Below, piece by piece: positions 1 to 12,349 of a stretch of 64,000 nucleotides of DNA. The position numbers and the translations under genes were made by a program. The notes under the pieces are model-generated. The model had not been told where the DNA came from. It ran no database searches and saw nothing but the letters and a program-made list of their open reading frames with translations. The number at the start of each line of letters is the position of its first letter. Position 1 is the stretch's first letter. Origin of the DNA: Puffinus mauretanicus (Eukaryota; Chordata; Aves; Procellariiformes; Procellariidae); the NCBI GenBank assembly GCA_023333565.1, contig JAJKFH010004053.1, forward strand, positions 2,542,001 to 2,606,000, read 5' to 3'.

Positions 1-420
1 AGAAATACGTCATCAAAGCTTCATAAACCTGTTATGGATGCACAGTCATAGACTGGGACAGTGAAATCTGTGTGATGGGGCATCAGCCATGCAGCCTCTT
101 GACCCCCAGCCTCATCAGGGCTCTGACCCAGGCACCTTTCCTGGCTGCAGGAGTCAGCAATATGGTTTGCTAGCAATCCCAAATGTTTTGTTGCCTTGAT
201 GGGTAGGTAGACTTTTCTTCTAAGATTTCTTCTCTTTTGATTCATTTTGATGAAGATCATTTCTTCACATCTACATTGACATTTCAGATCACCTTTCACC
301 TATGATGACAGGGGAGTTCTTTCATATATATATGTATTTTTTATATCCACGCATGCACATGCGCAGACACATACACAAAAATATGTATATGCAAGTATGC
401 ATGGAAAGATGAATTTTTCT

Positions 421-448
421 TTCATTCATTCATTCATTCATTCATTCA
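421..448. repeat. (TTCA)7 microsatellite
   Basis: Seven perfect copies of the tetranucleotide TTCA lie in a row, flanked by T-rich sequence. This is an ordinary simple repeat, probably polymorphic in length. Confidence 0.95.
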
Positions 449-881
449 TGCATTTTCTTCCTGTATGAAAGTGAGCTGTGATCTATCAAATAGATGTTTC
501 CCAATCTCCCTTCAAATTTTGTGAAGTATGATACATATATTCTCTATTATTGTAACCAGATGGTAAAAAAATGAAGACTGCATTAATTTTAATGCTTTGT
601 ACTTTAATCTGTTTTTTTTTTAAATACCAGACCCAATTAATCACTGTTTATAATTTCTTGAATATTAAGCAATTGACACCCGTAGATAATCCAGCTGCCC
701 ATTTTCAAAAATAGACAGCACATATGTTTGTCTGAGATATTAAAACTAATGTGACCGAAACGAAAATACAATAAAAGAAGAGGCAGTTTGCAGTTAATGT
801 AAAATGAAGGATCCAAAACTTAGATCCAATGAAACAAGGTATGACATGCTATGGTTTTCATACTATACATGCTAAGACACG

Positions 882-901
882 CTATGGTGTTCATACCATA
901 G
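882..901. repeat. Short perfect hairpin with a degenerate upstream copy
   Basis: CTATGGT and ACCATAG form a perfect 7-base stem around a 6-base loop. A related, imperfect copy of the same segment (gctatggttttcatactat) lies about 33 bases upstream at 848-866, so the hairpin looks like one half of a short tandem duplication. No function is evident. Confidence 0.7.
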
Positions 902-1567
902 GTAAGAAAATATAAAACTCGATCTCATATTCCTAAAGAGACTGGGAAGCTGAAAGACATTTTTCATGAACCAGCTCAGTAAGAGTTTTGAAGCAAGGGA
1001 CCACAGCTAGGTGCTCAGCCGTAGGGCCTTCATAAATCTCTGTCTTCCCTTTCTTCAAATGCAAGGAGAGGTACAGTGCAGTTTGTATTTTCTTTCTGCT
1101 CACAAAGTTAGTGCAGAAGTTTGTGCAGAAGTTTGCATAAGGACAAAGCTGAAATTTTGTCTAAGCATCTAATTGACACATTTGTTTTGAGTCTGCCCAT
1201 TTGGGGCTGAAGCCAGAAATTGAGCCAGAAATAACCAGAGTTCTCAGCAGAGGCTATGCATAAGTCATCTTCCCTAGCAGCAGTTACAGCCTATTTCCAG
1301 CCTATCGTATACAGATTTTATCCTTTTAATGAACTTTTACTGTAAATTCTTCTTTCTAGGTACCCATAACTTAAGGTAAGTATAAGTTCTACTTTACACT
1401 CGCTGTTGTTTTTGCAGGCAGTTCTATTTTTGTAGGAAGGGATCAAGAGGGTGAAACTTATTAAAATTTTATTTTACTGCTCTGGAGTCTTTAGAATTAA
1501 AAAAAAAAAAAAACTAAAAAATTCAAGAAGTCTTTCAGAAGCATTTATGTTTTGTCTCTGACTCAAT

Positions 1568-1592
1568 AAAACAAAACAAAACAAAACAAAAC
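1568..1592. repeat. (AAAAC)5 simple repeat
   Basis: Five perfect AAAAC units are followed by an imperfect A/C continuation to about 1605. It could be the worn poly-A-like tail of an old insert, but no insert is recognisable on either side. Confidence 0.9.
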
Positions 1593-4500
1593 AAAAACCA
1601 AAAAAAGTCCATAAAACTAATTCTTTTCTGTTTTTGAGAAAAATTGTCTGAGAAATAAAGGTTACAAGTTAAAGGTTATATATGAGGCTTACCTTGTGTT
1701 CTCTGATATTGTCTTGTTCTTGAATGTCACCTTGTTTACAGTCACTGAGGTCAACTGACTTATTGTACAGCAAACATAATGTGATGCCAAATGTAGGTCC
1801 TTAGTTTGAAATATGGATGCATCTAATCCCAGCCATCACCATCTCCTGGCTAACCTTTGAAAAAATCATGTATGCTCAGGAAAGCAGGTTAGTTATTGTT
1901 TTAAATACTTTGGTGAAAATCTGAAGTAATGTTGATATTCATGGAGTTATTGGAATCACTCTGAATTAAAATAAATGTTGCTGAAGGAATGGCATACACA
2001 GCAAGAAAACACAATGGAGTTTGTTGGCAGTTATCTGTGGTAGAGGGAAATGCCAGCTAAGGAAAAAAAATCTTTTCTATATTGATTGTTTAAGGTGGTA
2101 TGATAGAAAATGGAAATTCAATTCTTAAGTTGTCTGTTCTGCTTAAGATCTCATAGAGAACTGTGGGAAAAAATCTTGCAGTTTTGTTGCTGAAAAAAGT
2201 TTAAAATAAAATATTGTTTTTCTCAGACAAAAACATTTAATTTTACCCAAAATATAATCTTCATATTTGAGTTTCATTTTCTTTATAAAAACTTCTGAAT
2301 TAAAAATATCTCTATAGTTATTCTCTCAAAATACTTTTTGAAAACAAAAAAGTAACTTTTTGTTATAAAATTATTTTGAAAAATATTATTATAACATTTT
2401 AATATTTTCACATTTTATATCCCTCACCCATAATACAAATCTGGTGCACACTGGCATATTGGCTTAGTGTCTTCAGTGTGCTTTCCAGTAAAAAAAGCAT
2501 TAAGCCAAACAACTTCATCCAACTGAACTTCAAACACTGCCATAAAGAAGGTTAATTCCAACTAGAAGAAGCAGCTAGGGTTTTTGACCAACAGCAAGAA
2601 GACTGACCACCAAGAAAAATAGCAACCTACAAAAAACAGAGCAGGGAAAATCTGTGAAATTATGAAAACGTAAAGGAGCCATTGAAGGTTAGCAGGATTC
2701 TTCTCCTGATATTGCACAAGACCATTGGCCACAGCTGATATTGAGGTAAGGATAAACAAATCATGAAAACACGAAACAACATTTCCCCAGAATACTCTCC
2801 AGGCCTTCAGTGATTTTTGCCTGAGCCATAGATGGTTATTTATGTAGAATAGCCTAAAAGGGCTTTTTTCCCACAAATTTCTCTGCTCTCTTTTTGAAGC
2901 CACACACATTTTATGTCAACCATATCATGCAGCAGAGAGTCCCATATGACCTGTGCCACAGGTCACATCCTTTTGTTGGTTTTGAATGCATATCTTGCTA
3001 ATTAAATGTGATTCTCTCTCATTTTCATACTGAGAGAGGCAGTAAACCGTTTTTCTCCTCATCCTACTCTCTGTGAGAGAGGTTTTATAAATGTGCATAA
3101 CATTTCTTCTCATCTGTTTTCCTCACTGGCAAAGTCCTTTTTTATTAATTCTTCATGAGTGCCATCCCATACCTCTTATCATCCTTGCTGCCCTTCTAAA
3201 CATATCCCAGTCCCACCATACATTTATTGACGTGGGGGAGCAGGACTGTACGCAGCATTTGAGGTGTTGGTCTGCCATGGATTTATGTGATGGATTAACA
3301 ATGCTCCCATGTTTCTCACCGCTCCTTTCTAGGTTCCTAATATTGGATTAGGATGCTAGAAGGATGACGCTACATGATAGGTGTCTGTGCCAGCTTAAAT
3401 TAAATTAGAGTAGCCACCCAGATGTAAACCCTTCCCGTTGTGTTTACAAAAAACGATGGTGGCAAAAACATTGTCACATTTCCTTCTGCTTCACAAACGC
3501 TGGCTTCATTTCATCATTGTGGGAACAGCACCTTGGTAGCATAATTAATACCTCCTGTAAAGCAAATCAATGGAAAGGCTGAAGTTCAGTATGGCTGGTA
3601 AAAATTCAACACAGCTATGAAATGGTGCATTTTGCCAGAAACTGCATGTGACTATATCTGTTAAAAACTCTGAAGCAAACTTCTTAATTCTGAGTTTTAT
3701 CCTCTGTATGCAAAGGAAATCTTAAGTAAGAAAAACCATTACAGTTACTCAAAGTTTGCTTAAGGTATTTGTCTTCATATGTCTGCTCAAAGGAAAGAAA
3801 AAGGCTCAATTTCTACAAGCTTCACTTGTCTCTTTGATGGTGATTAATATATTCTTCTAGCCAAAATAAGAACCAATTGAACACAGTCCATTGTAATTTT
3901 AAACAGATATATTTCCATTTTTCTTTTTCCTCTGCCCCAAAGAGTCACTTGTAATGTGCTGCAATCTGCCTTAGTGGTTTTGGAAATCACTGCTACTCTT
4001 GGTGCTCTCCGTAAACTGCATGAATTTCTGGACTTTTCTGAGCTCAGAGAAATTAAGCCTATGGACAATTTGAAGAAAAATACAGAGGCACAAGGAGATG
4101 AAAAGAAAAAAAAAAACACTTGGAAATAAATAATTGCTGCTCTCTGCTTTTTGAAGAAATTCAGTTGTTCACATACAAAAACCAGCAAAGTTGTAGATTA
4201 TTAAATAAGTACTTTCGAAATTACGTATTTTTAGAAATTACAATAAATGTGCACTTAACATTCCCTGTTCTAGAGAAGGTCCTACCAGTCTGTTCATACT
4301 CTAACAATAACAAACTAAAGAAGTTGTATGAACATTAAACTCTTGAACAATTGCTCACAGGCGATATTTGGTGATGGTGAAATTGAGGGATGAGGAGGCG
4401 GAAAAAGGGTAGGTGGAAAAGATATAAGAGGAATGGGGAGAAGACAGAACGGCGGACGCAGTGGAGGGTGGAGAACTGACAGAAGTATTCAAAGTCTAAA

Positions 4501-5340
4501 TTCGCTATTAGCTTGCAAGGAAATGAAGTAATATCATCTAAAATTAGCAAGGTGGGTTGCTGAGATACATGCAGAAAATAGAGACTTCAGGAACTTTCAA
4601 AGAAAACACAAATTATTTTTTGATGATCTGTGTGTCCTGCAGTCTTCCCATTCTCTTAGCGAGCAGAGCTCGCTGCATGAATAAAGAGCCACAGATAAAT
4701 ACACAGCTTGAAGTTCAACTGTGTTTTCCTCTCTGTTGGATATAACATGATAATATTGTAAAAAGCACCCGCTCTTCTGACCTTGCTCAATTCTTTTTGT
4801 GTTTAAATCCCAGCTAGGATCTGAAGGTTAGTATTTTTCCAAGTATTTTACAAACCTTCGAAAATGTTAGCCCACCCATTCGTGTGCTATCTGAGCCCCA
4901 GGGAACTGAAAAGAAAACTCAGAGTGTTCACGATTCTGAATTTGAATTATCATCCATTAGTGCTTTGGTGTGATAACTTTTCATAGGAGTGAAAAGGCAC
5001 AGTGGTTCTAAAAGGGACTATGTGTGTTTACACTAGCTCATGGAACAGACTCTTGATTTTCATACATTCATTCATTTCCCTTTGCAAGTCTTTCAGTTCT
5101 CTTTGAATGTACTTTCTGAATCATAGTGAAAAGGTAAGGAAATTTCATAGACCATGAAAACGTGACATAGCAGAATGCAATGCCATGTGAAAAATTATGC
5201 AGAAGTTTCAGTAAAACACGAAGATGATCTATATAGTTTTTGATTTTTTTTAATTGTTCAGTATTTAAAGAAGACAGAAGCAATTTGTATACTCATGACA
5301 TAAATCCTTTCACAACTAAAGGGGTTCTTTTTCGTTTAAA

Positions 5341-6756
5341 AAAGAAGGAAATGTCCATCTACAAGAAGGGCCAGAAGGAGGATCTGGGGAACCACAGGCC
5401 TGTCAGTCTGACCTCGGTGCCAGGGAAGGTTATGGAGCAGATCATCTTGAGTGCCATCATGCGGCACGTGCCGGGCAACCAGGGGATCAGGCCCAGTCAG
5501 CATGGGTTTATGAAAGGCAGGTCCTAACTGACTAACCTGATCTCCTTCTATGACAAGGTGACCCACTGAGTGGATGAGGGAAAGGCTGTGGATGTTGTCT
5601 ACCTAGACTTTAGTAAAGCCTTTGACACTGTTTCTCACAGCATTGCCCTGGAGAAACTGGCTGCTCATGGCTTGGACAGGCATGCTCTTTGCTGGGTAAA
5701 AAACTGGCTGGATGGCCGAGCCCAAAGAGTTGTGGTGAATGGAGTTAAATCCAGTTGGCAGCCGGTCACAAGCGATGTTCCCCAGGGCTCAGATTGGGGC
5801 CAGTTCTGTTTAATATCTTTATTAATGATCTGGACGAGGGGATTGAGTGCTCCCTCAGTAAGTTTGCAGACGACATCAAGCTGGGCGGGAGTGTTGATCT
5901 GCTCGAGGGTAGGAAGGCTCTGCAGAGGGACCTGGACAGGCTGGATCGATGGGCCGAGGCCAACTGTATGAGGTTCAACAAGGCCAAGTACCGGGTCCTG
6001 CACTTGGGTCACAACTACCCCATGCAACACTACAGGCTTAAGGAAGAGTGGCTGGAAAGCTGCCCAGAGGAAAAGGACCTGGGGGTGTTGGCTGACAGCT
6101 GGCTGAATGTGAGTTGGCAGTGTGCCCAGGTGGCCAAGAAGGCCAATGGCATCCTGGTGTGTGTCACAAATAGTGTGGCCAGCAGGAGTAGGTAAGTGAT
6201 TGTCCTCCTGTACTCAGCACTGGTGAGGCCGCACCTCGAATACTGTTTCAGTTTTGGGCCCCTCACTACAAGAAGGACATTGAGGTGCTGGAGCATGTCC
6301 AAAGAAGGGCAACAAAGCTGGTGAAGGGCCTGGAGCACAAGTCTTTTGAGGAGCAGCTGAGGGAACTGGGACTGTTTAGCCTGGAGAAAAGGAGGCTGAG
6401 GGGAGACCTTATCGCTCTCTACAACTACCTGAAAGAAGGTTATAGTGAGGTGGGTGTTGGTCTCTTCTCCCAACTAACTTGCGATAGGACAAGAGGAAAT
6501 GGCCTCAAGTTGCGTCAGGGGAGGTTTCAGTTGTATATTAGGAAAAACTTCTTCACCTAAAGTGTTGTCAAGCCTTGGAACAGGCTGCCCAGGGAAGTGG
6601 TTGAGTCACCATCCCTGGAGGTATTTAAAAGACATTTAGATGTGGTGCTTAGGGACATAGTTTAGTGATGGACTTGGCAGTGCTAGGTTTACAGTTGGAC
6701 TTGATGATCTTAAAGTTCTTTTCCAACCTAAATGATTCTATGATTCTATGATTCTA
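5341..6756 (+). mobile_element. CR1 LINE copy 1, 5'-truncated, broken ORF2
   Basis: This is a non-LTR retrotransposon fragment covering the reverse transcriptase and 3' end of CR1 ORF2, the dominant LINE of birds. The translation begins near the YKKGQKED block. It then shows the palm motif DFSKAFD at 5606-5626, the PQGS and [16 protein letters not shown] blocks, and the catalytic FADD box at 5863-5874. Downstream come the RFNKAK region and the typical C-terminus ([20 protein letters not shown]). The 3' end is the diagnostic CR1 tail of ATTCTATG-type repeats at 6733-6756. The frame is dead: there are stops after KGRS (about 5526) and before VDEGKAV (about 5567), a frameshift near 5790 just after PQGS, and another stop near 6194. 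The 5' end is truncated, as in most CR1 copies. It is close in sequence to the minus-strand copy at 41451-42800. No target-site duplication is expected for CR1. Confidence 0.96.
5570..6195 (+). pseudogene. CR1 reverse transcriptase core, frameshifted
   Basis: This is the best-preserved coding part of CR1 copy 1. Two overlapping frames (5570-5971 and 5755-6195) together cover the RT palm. The first carries DFSKAFD and the PQGS turn. The second carries [20 protein letters not shown], and the following GG(S)VD and RFNKAK blocks. The switch between frames lies near 5790 and implies a small indel. The catalytic aspartates are still encoded, but in two frames, so no active enzyme can be made. Confidence 0.85.
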
Positions 6757-7294
6757 AACTGTCACTTAGTATTTTAAAATTAATATTTTCCCTTCCAAGT
6801 ACATGTCATTCTCAGTAAATATAATGTAATCAACACGTGCATTTTCAGACAGTTACTAACATTGGGGGTGGGGTTGTGTGTCCCCAGGAATCAGTTGCTG
6901 CATACACAAAGTCTGTTGCCTTTCCTGAGTGACCTTCAGGACTAGAGAACGCAGCCAACCTGGGACTATGGATTTTTTTAATCCATTTACCCAGTGCCCA
7001 AAATATTGGTGATGATCCCTGTGAATGGCAGTTCTTTCTATCTTGTGAATCTTTCCTGGTGTCAGTGCCTCTTTGACAGACACATAGGTAGATAAACTCA
7101 GTCATTTATGGTAATGTTCTGCTTTCCCATTCTTTTTTTCCTCAAAATGAAATGGCAGCAGGGAGCACATTTCCATGCCAGCATGGTTTATTTCCTTCAA
7201 GGGAATGTATTAGTTTTCTCTTCCAAGGAACATGGTCATATGAAAAGTCAGGAGGCTCCATTAGAGCAAACCTGAAGCTGTAACACTTAGGTGG
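6757..7294. other. Unique non-coding spacer between CR1 and LTR
   Basis: No gene, RNA or repeat is recognisable. Two overlapping minus-strand open frames of 75-86 codons near 6845-7105 have no known motif. Confidence 0.5.
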
Positions 7295-7803
7295 TGTCCT
7301 GATTTTGGCTGACATAGAGTTAAATTTCTTCCTAGTGCTGTGTTTTGGATTTAGGATGAGAAGAATGTTGATAACACACTGATGTTTTTATTTGTTGCTA
7401 AGTAGTCTATAGTTAAGGACTTTTCAGCTTCCCATGTGCAAAGGAAGCTGAGAGGGAGCATAGCCAGGACAGCTAACCCAACTGGCCAACAGGGTATTCC
7501 ATACCATATGACGTCATGCTCAGAATATAAATAGTAGGCATGGTCCAGGAAGTAGCGATCGTTACTTTGTTATCGATTGGTGGGTGGTGAGCAATTGCAT
7601 TGTGCATCACTCATTTTACATATTCTACCATTATTATTGTTATTGTTATTTTCCCTTCCTTTTCTGTTCTATTAAACTGTCTTTATCTCAATCCACAAAT
7701 CTTACTTTTCTTGATTCTCTCCCCCATCCCACTCTGTGGGGGCGGGGGGAAGTGAGTGAGTGGCTGTGTGGTGTTTGACTGCCTGCCGGGTTAAGCCACA
7801 ACA
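7295..7803 (+). mobile_element. Solo LTR of an avian endogenous retrovirus, copy 1
   Basis: The segment begins TGTCCTG and ends ACAACA, the TG...CA ends of a retroviral LTR. It matches, from memory of bird genomes, a common ERVL-type LTR family (gggatagagttaa start, ccgggttaa...ccacaaca end). Internal order fits an LTR. A perfect cAMP-response-like palindrome TGACGTCA lies at 7509-7516 and a TATAAA box at 7526-7531. A probable polyadenylation signal ATTAAA lies at 7671-7676, and a G-rich U5 part follows. No internal retroviral genes flank it, so it is a solo LTR left by recombination. The five bases on each side (ggtgg and ggcag) only partly match, so a target duplication is not proven. The exact family name is not certain. 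Confidence 0.85.
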
Positions 7804-10363
7804 GGCAGCAACGAAATCTGAAACCATAGCATAATAGATAATTTTGTCCAATAGCTTCTGAAAAATGAAAAACTATCAAAACACAGACAGGCATAAGCTA
7901 CCTGATATAAAGTTGAGCAGCAAGGTTCTTTCAGTCGTTTGGAAGGAACTTGTACCCTTTAAATTTACCTTTTCCCTCTACACATCCTTTGAAGAGAGCA
8001 GGTTAGAATTATTCTTCCACTAAAAGAAATTCCATGAGAAAATTTTTTTCAGGGTTTTGAAGTTTTCTGAGTTTTGGCAAAAAAATAAAATGCTCATTTC
8101 ACTCCCAGACATCAAAAGAATTTAGATTTTAAATAACATGGCGATTTTTAATAGAATTTCATCAGAAGATGTTTTATTTCAGAACTGGTGAAAAAAATCC
8201 AGTTCTGATGTTTAGCTATTTTGCTGAATGGAGCTAAGCTCTTCTATACAGTCTCATAATGTTATGGCCTACTCCTTAAGCTACAGGGCTCAAAGAAGTG
8301 CAAAAGCCGTTTAGTTGAAATAGCTTCAAATCATTCGGTGCACATTTCTCAAGGAAAGTCCTACTGATAGAAATCATATATAGAGAGGATCAGACATATC
8401 TCTTCAAGAGTTATTTATTGTTTGTCTAAAATCTCTTCTGATAAAATTTTAAACTGTGAAGAGACAAGAACTTACTAAAGCATTATGTACAAACGTATAT
8501 TTAAAATACATTTAAAAGCAAGCAAATATTGAGAATATCAATTCTGACACCCTGAAAAAATGCTGTATCCAAAGAAGATTGCTAGCAGAGCTGCATAAAG
8601 GGTCCTAGCGTACTTTTGACTCTGCAGGAAATTTTACAGTGACATATCTGCTTTGACTCCAAATGGGAATTAAAATAAAAATGGAGACAGAAAACCTGGT
8701 ATGCCTAAAGTCACACTGGGTATCAGGGCAGAGAGGGACTTTGAGTGGAAGGTTTCCACCTCTCTCTTCTTCCAGTAGCCTTCCAGTAGGTGTTCAGCAC
8801 CTCCACTTCACAGGTCCCAGGCATCCTAAATGAGGCATCCAGAAAGGAGGACAAAATTACTGTGAAAAATGTGACTTTATTGAAGAGGGCAGGAGACAAT
8901 TCACTTGTTGCTGGAGCATTCTTTAATAGCATGATGTACAAGGTTGCATTTCTCTTCCCAGCAGTCATTCACCACACTCTCTAGCTCCTCAGACGAATGG
9001 AATAGGTGCTTTACCAGCAAGAGTCTCATTCATTATATCAGTCTGAGTCATTCTGTAGGAAACAACCAGAACATCACTGAACAAGATAGATTTCTATGGG
9101 AAAGAGTGCGTGATTGTATATTATAGTAAACCCTTCACTGGAATCCATTTTCTTTTTCTATGTGTAAGCTAAAGAGGAGAAAGCACTCAAATGAGGTTTG
9201 CTACCACGTTTAGATAGAGTACTCATGTTGCTGAAAGAGCTGGGTTGTGCAAACCAGAATATTCAAACAACTCCAGGTTTTGCAAGAGTTGATCGTTATT
9301 TACAATTTATTTACAATTCAAATGTCTACATTTGGGGGCTTCTTTTGTAGACTGAAAAATCGTAATTTTCCATTTTTTAGTAATTATCTAAAGATAATAA
9401 TAAACAATTCTTTCAAAACACTGATTAGATGATGTCAATAACTTTAATGTAGTAATCTTTAAAAAATGGGCAGAAGCATAAGAGTTAAAATATTTTTAAA
9501 GCAAAATACATATTTGGAGAAGCAATTTGAAAGTTCAATTCAAAATGTATTTAAATATTTATTTGGCTATGAAAAATCTGAAAAAAGATTCAGAATAATT
9601 GTTGAATTTAATATGTGTATTAGAAGCAGAAACTAATTTGATTCTAAATATATCTAATAATTACATGTTCAAGATTCTTAAGATGTTAAGGGATCAAAAT
9701 TAAAATCCAAAAGGTTCTTCTTACTTCTGTGTTACATATTCCTGGGAAAAAAAATTAACTTTAACTTTTTACATGATATTTCAAATTACACCTGATTTCT
9801 CAAAAAAAACCCAAAATTAAAGGACACGATTCATTTATGGGGATTTTCTCCTTTTGGATTTTCGCTTCTGATAGGAAACAAAACATTTAATTCTTAAATT
9901 TCTTTGAACTTATTTTTCATTTTGACCAAATACAGCCTCACTTTTGATAGTATAAGCAAAAAAGAAATCATGTAACTGGAAGATGTCCATGAATTTAAAG
10001 GCACTAAGTCCCACAACAGCAGTGATGATATTCTAAGGTAAGAAGAGCAGAGCATAACATTCAACTGTGATAGCATGACTTCTACATAGCAATAAGAACT
10101 ACCTTGCAGCTTTTTCTTTTTGAGTTGTACAATGCTTTTTCTACTAAAAAAATAGATCCACACTAAAATACATTAAGAAGAACTAGTAATGAAAAGGAAT
10201 GGAAACATATGTAAAGAAATTATTGTGGTTTTTTTTTATTTTGATGGAGTGGCTTGTTTCTTATGTGAGCAATTGGGGCAAATATAACAGGATTTTATTC
10301 TGTGAGAGAGATTAGAGTCTTTGAGAATCTGATTTTTGATGAGCAATTGAGCATAGTCGTCGG
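7804..10363. other. Unique AT-rich non-coding sequence
   Basis: No exon, RNA gene or clear repeat is seen. Open frames of 60-81 codons near 8723-9432 and 9894-10163 are of chance length for this AT content and show no motif. Confidence 0.55.
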
Positions 10364-10937
10364 TGTGGTTTAACCTCAGCTGGCAACTAAGCCCCACACA
10401 GCCGCTCGCTCACTCCCCCCCGGTGGGATGGGGGAGAGAATCAGAAGAGTAAAAGTGAGAAAACTCGTGGGTTGAGATCAAGACAGTTTAATAGTCAAAG
10501 CAAAAGCTGCGTCCGCAAGCAAAACAAGGAATTCATTCACCACTTCTCATCAACAGGCCATCTCCAGGAAAGCAGGGATCCATCACGCATAACAGTTACT
10601 TGGGAAGACAAACGCCATCACTCCGAACATCCCCCCCTTTCTTCTTCTTCCCCCAGTTTTATATGTTGAGCATGTCATCATATGGTATGGAATATCCCTC
10701 TGGTCAGTTGGGGTCAGCTGTCCCAGCTGTGTCCCCTCCCAGCTTCTTGTGCACCCCCAGCCCACTCGCTGGTGGGGTGGTGTAAGGAGCAGAAAAGGCC
10801 GTGCCTCTGTGTAAGCACTGCTCAGCAGTAACGAAAACATCCCTGTGTTATCAACGCTGTTTCCAGCACAAATCCAAAACATAGCCCCATTCTAGCTACT
10901 GTGAAGGAAATTAACTCTATCCCAGTCAAAACCAGCA
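10364..10937 (-). mobile_element. Solo LTR of an avian endogenous retrovirus, copy 2
   Basis: On the minus strand this segment starts TGCTGGTTTTGACTGGGATA and ends GGTTAAACCACA. It therefore shares both ends and the U3 layout with the LTR at 7295-7803. The TATA box reads on the minus strand at 10658-10663 and the ATTAAA signal at 10487-10492. Between them lies a block (about 10495-10630) that has no counterpart in copy 1, so the two belong to different subfamilies. The position matching the TGACGTCA box of copy 1 (about 10673-10681) is altered here. There are no internal genes. Edges are set on TG...CA and could be off by a few bases. Confidence 0.85.
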
Positions 10938-12269
10938 GAATAGTGCATATAGTAGTAGCTGATAGAAGACAGAGAGACAAAACCGGTGGGCATTTTTTAA
11001 TGTAGACATACCTCAGAGTACAACAACATACATGGAACGCAACTCCCAAGAGAGCAGCTCAAATTTTAGGGAGGCCTGTACATGCATAATGCACAGCAAT
11101 TTACAAACATCTACGTGTACGCAGTTACTGCACTGAAATGTTCTCTTTAGCATATTTAAAGCACTAGTAGGAGACATTTCTCAACCATTGGATGATTTTT
11201 GATATGTATTAAGGATAGGTGAAGACACGAAGAGTAGCAGCAGTGCAACTGGAGCACCTAGATTCTTGTTGATGTTTTGGGGTTTTTGTATGAGGATAAA
11301 AGGAAGAGACAGGGACTTTTGAAGAAGTTCATCTAAGAAATGAGATAGATGATGATGAAATATGCAATGAAAAGACCCTAAAAATGTTAGTTTAGAAACA
11401 CCAAGATAATACTGAGATTTTTTTTAAAGGCCAATTACTGATTCATCAAATATCAATTATGTAAAATCAAACTAATTTCCTTGTCTTAATACTGTAACTG
11501 GCCTAGTGGGTAACATGATAAGACTCCACCTTAGTAAGGGGATTTGACATTTGTCCCAGGTAATACACTCCTAAGTAGAGTTAAGATTTACGGTCAAGGT
11601 GAATTCATCACAATGTGGATGCAAAAAATACTCACAGATTGTAGATAGCACTTCATTATTGAATAGAAAATTGAATAAGTATCTTATATTAAAAGAACTA
11701 CACATAGTTTAGTCCAGGCAGTGAAAAAAAGTGAGACATGATAAGAAAAGAGGTAGGGAGAAGACAATATGATAACAACCTGCCAGTAAATAAAAGGTTG
11801 TCTTAAAAAAGAGTGTGTTTAATCATTCTCTGTGCCCTGAGCACACAGGAGAAGAGAGAAAAATCATTTAATAATAGGCAAAGAATAAGCTGAAAAATTT
11901 CCAGTCATGAAGGGACATGTTGTAAGCCATGGGACATGAAATCTACACAGATTGCAAATTCTCCTTATCCAAAGGATTTTTAGAAAGAGGTTTTACAGAC
12001 ATAGATCAGAAAAACTACAGAGATACTTGGTCAAAACAAAACACAGATTAAAGGATCATTTCCCATCTCTTCCAGCACCATGTTTCTAGCTTCACTACAA
12101 TTTATTAGCAAAAAGGTCTATGATATGGTATAAAGTATTATACCACCTGGTTTTATAAGGCAAAGTAGCTCCCCTGAAGTCAATAACGATCAATGAAGAT
12201 TTGACTGTAGGAATCTCTTTGCTTAGTACAAAAAATCCAAACCAAATCAAAAAACCCCACAACTATGTT
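10938..12269. other. Unique non-coding sequence
   Basis: No gene is recognisable. A short piece near 12168-12190 (agctcccctgaagtcaataa) resembles the gaagtcaatgg core of an old amniote repeat, but it is too short to call. Confidence 0.5.
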
Positions 12270-12349
12270 AAAAAAAAAACCAAAACACACACCAAAACCA
12301 AAACAAACCCCCCCCCCCAAAAAAAAAAAAAACCAAAAACAACCCAAAA
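12270..12349. repeat. A/C-only low-complexity tract
   Basis: About 80 bases consist only of A and C, with an 11-base C run at 12308-12318 directly followed by a 14-base A run. The open frame across it (rich in K, T, P and N) is a composition artefact, not a gene. Confidence 0.9.

Larger units (their letters stand above)
1..5340. other. Unique AT-rich non-coding sequence
   Basis: No gene is recognisable. The open frames here (the longest is about 115 codons on the minus strand near 2562-2909) have no familiar domain, no coding-like composition and no clear exon borders. The stretch contains poly-A and poly-T runs, a TTCA microsatellite, an AAAAC microsatellite and a small hairpin near 882-901, each listed separately. 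A tandem pair of a 12-base unit (gtgcagaagttt) lies near 1111-1134. I see nothing else with support. Confidence 0.6.
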
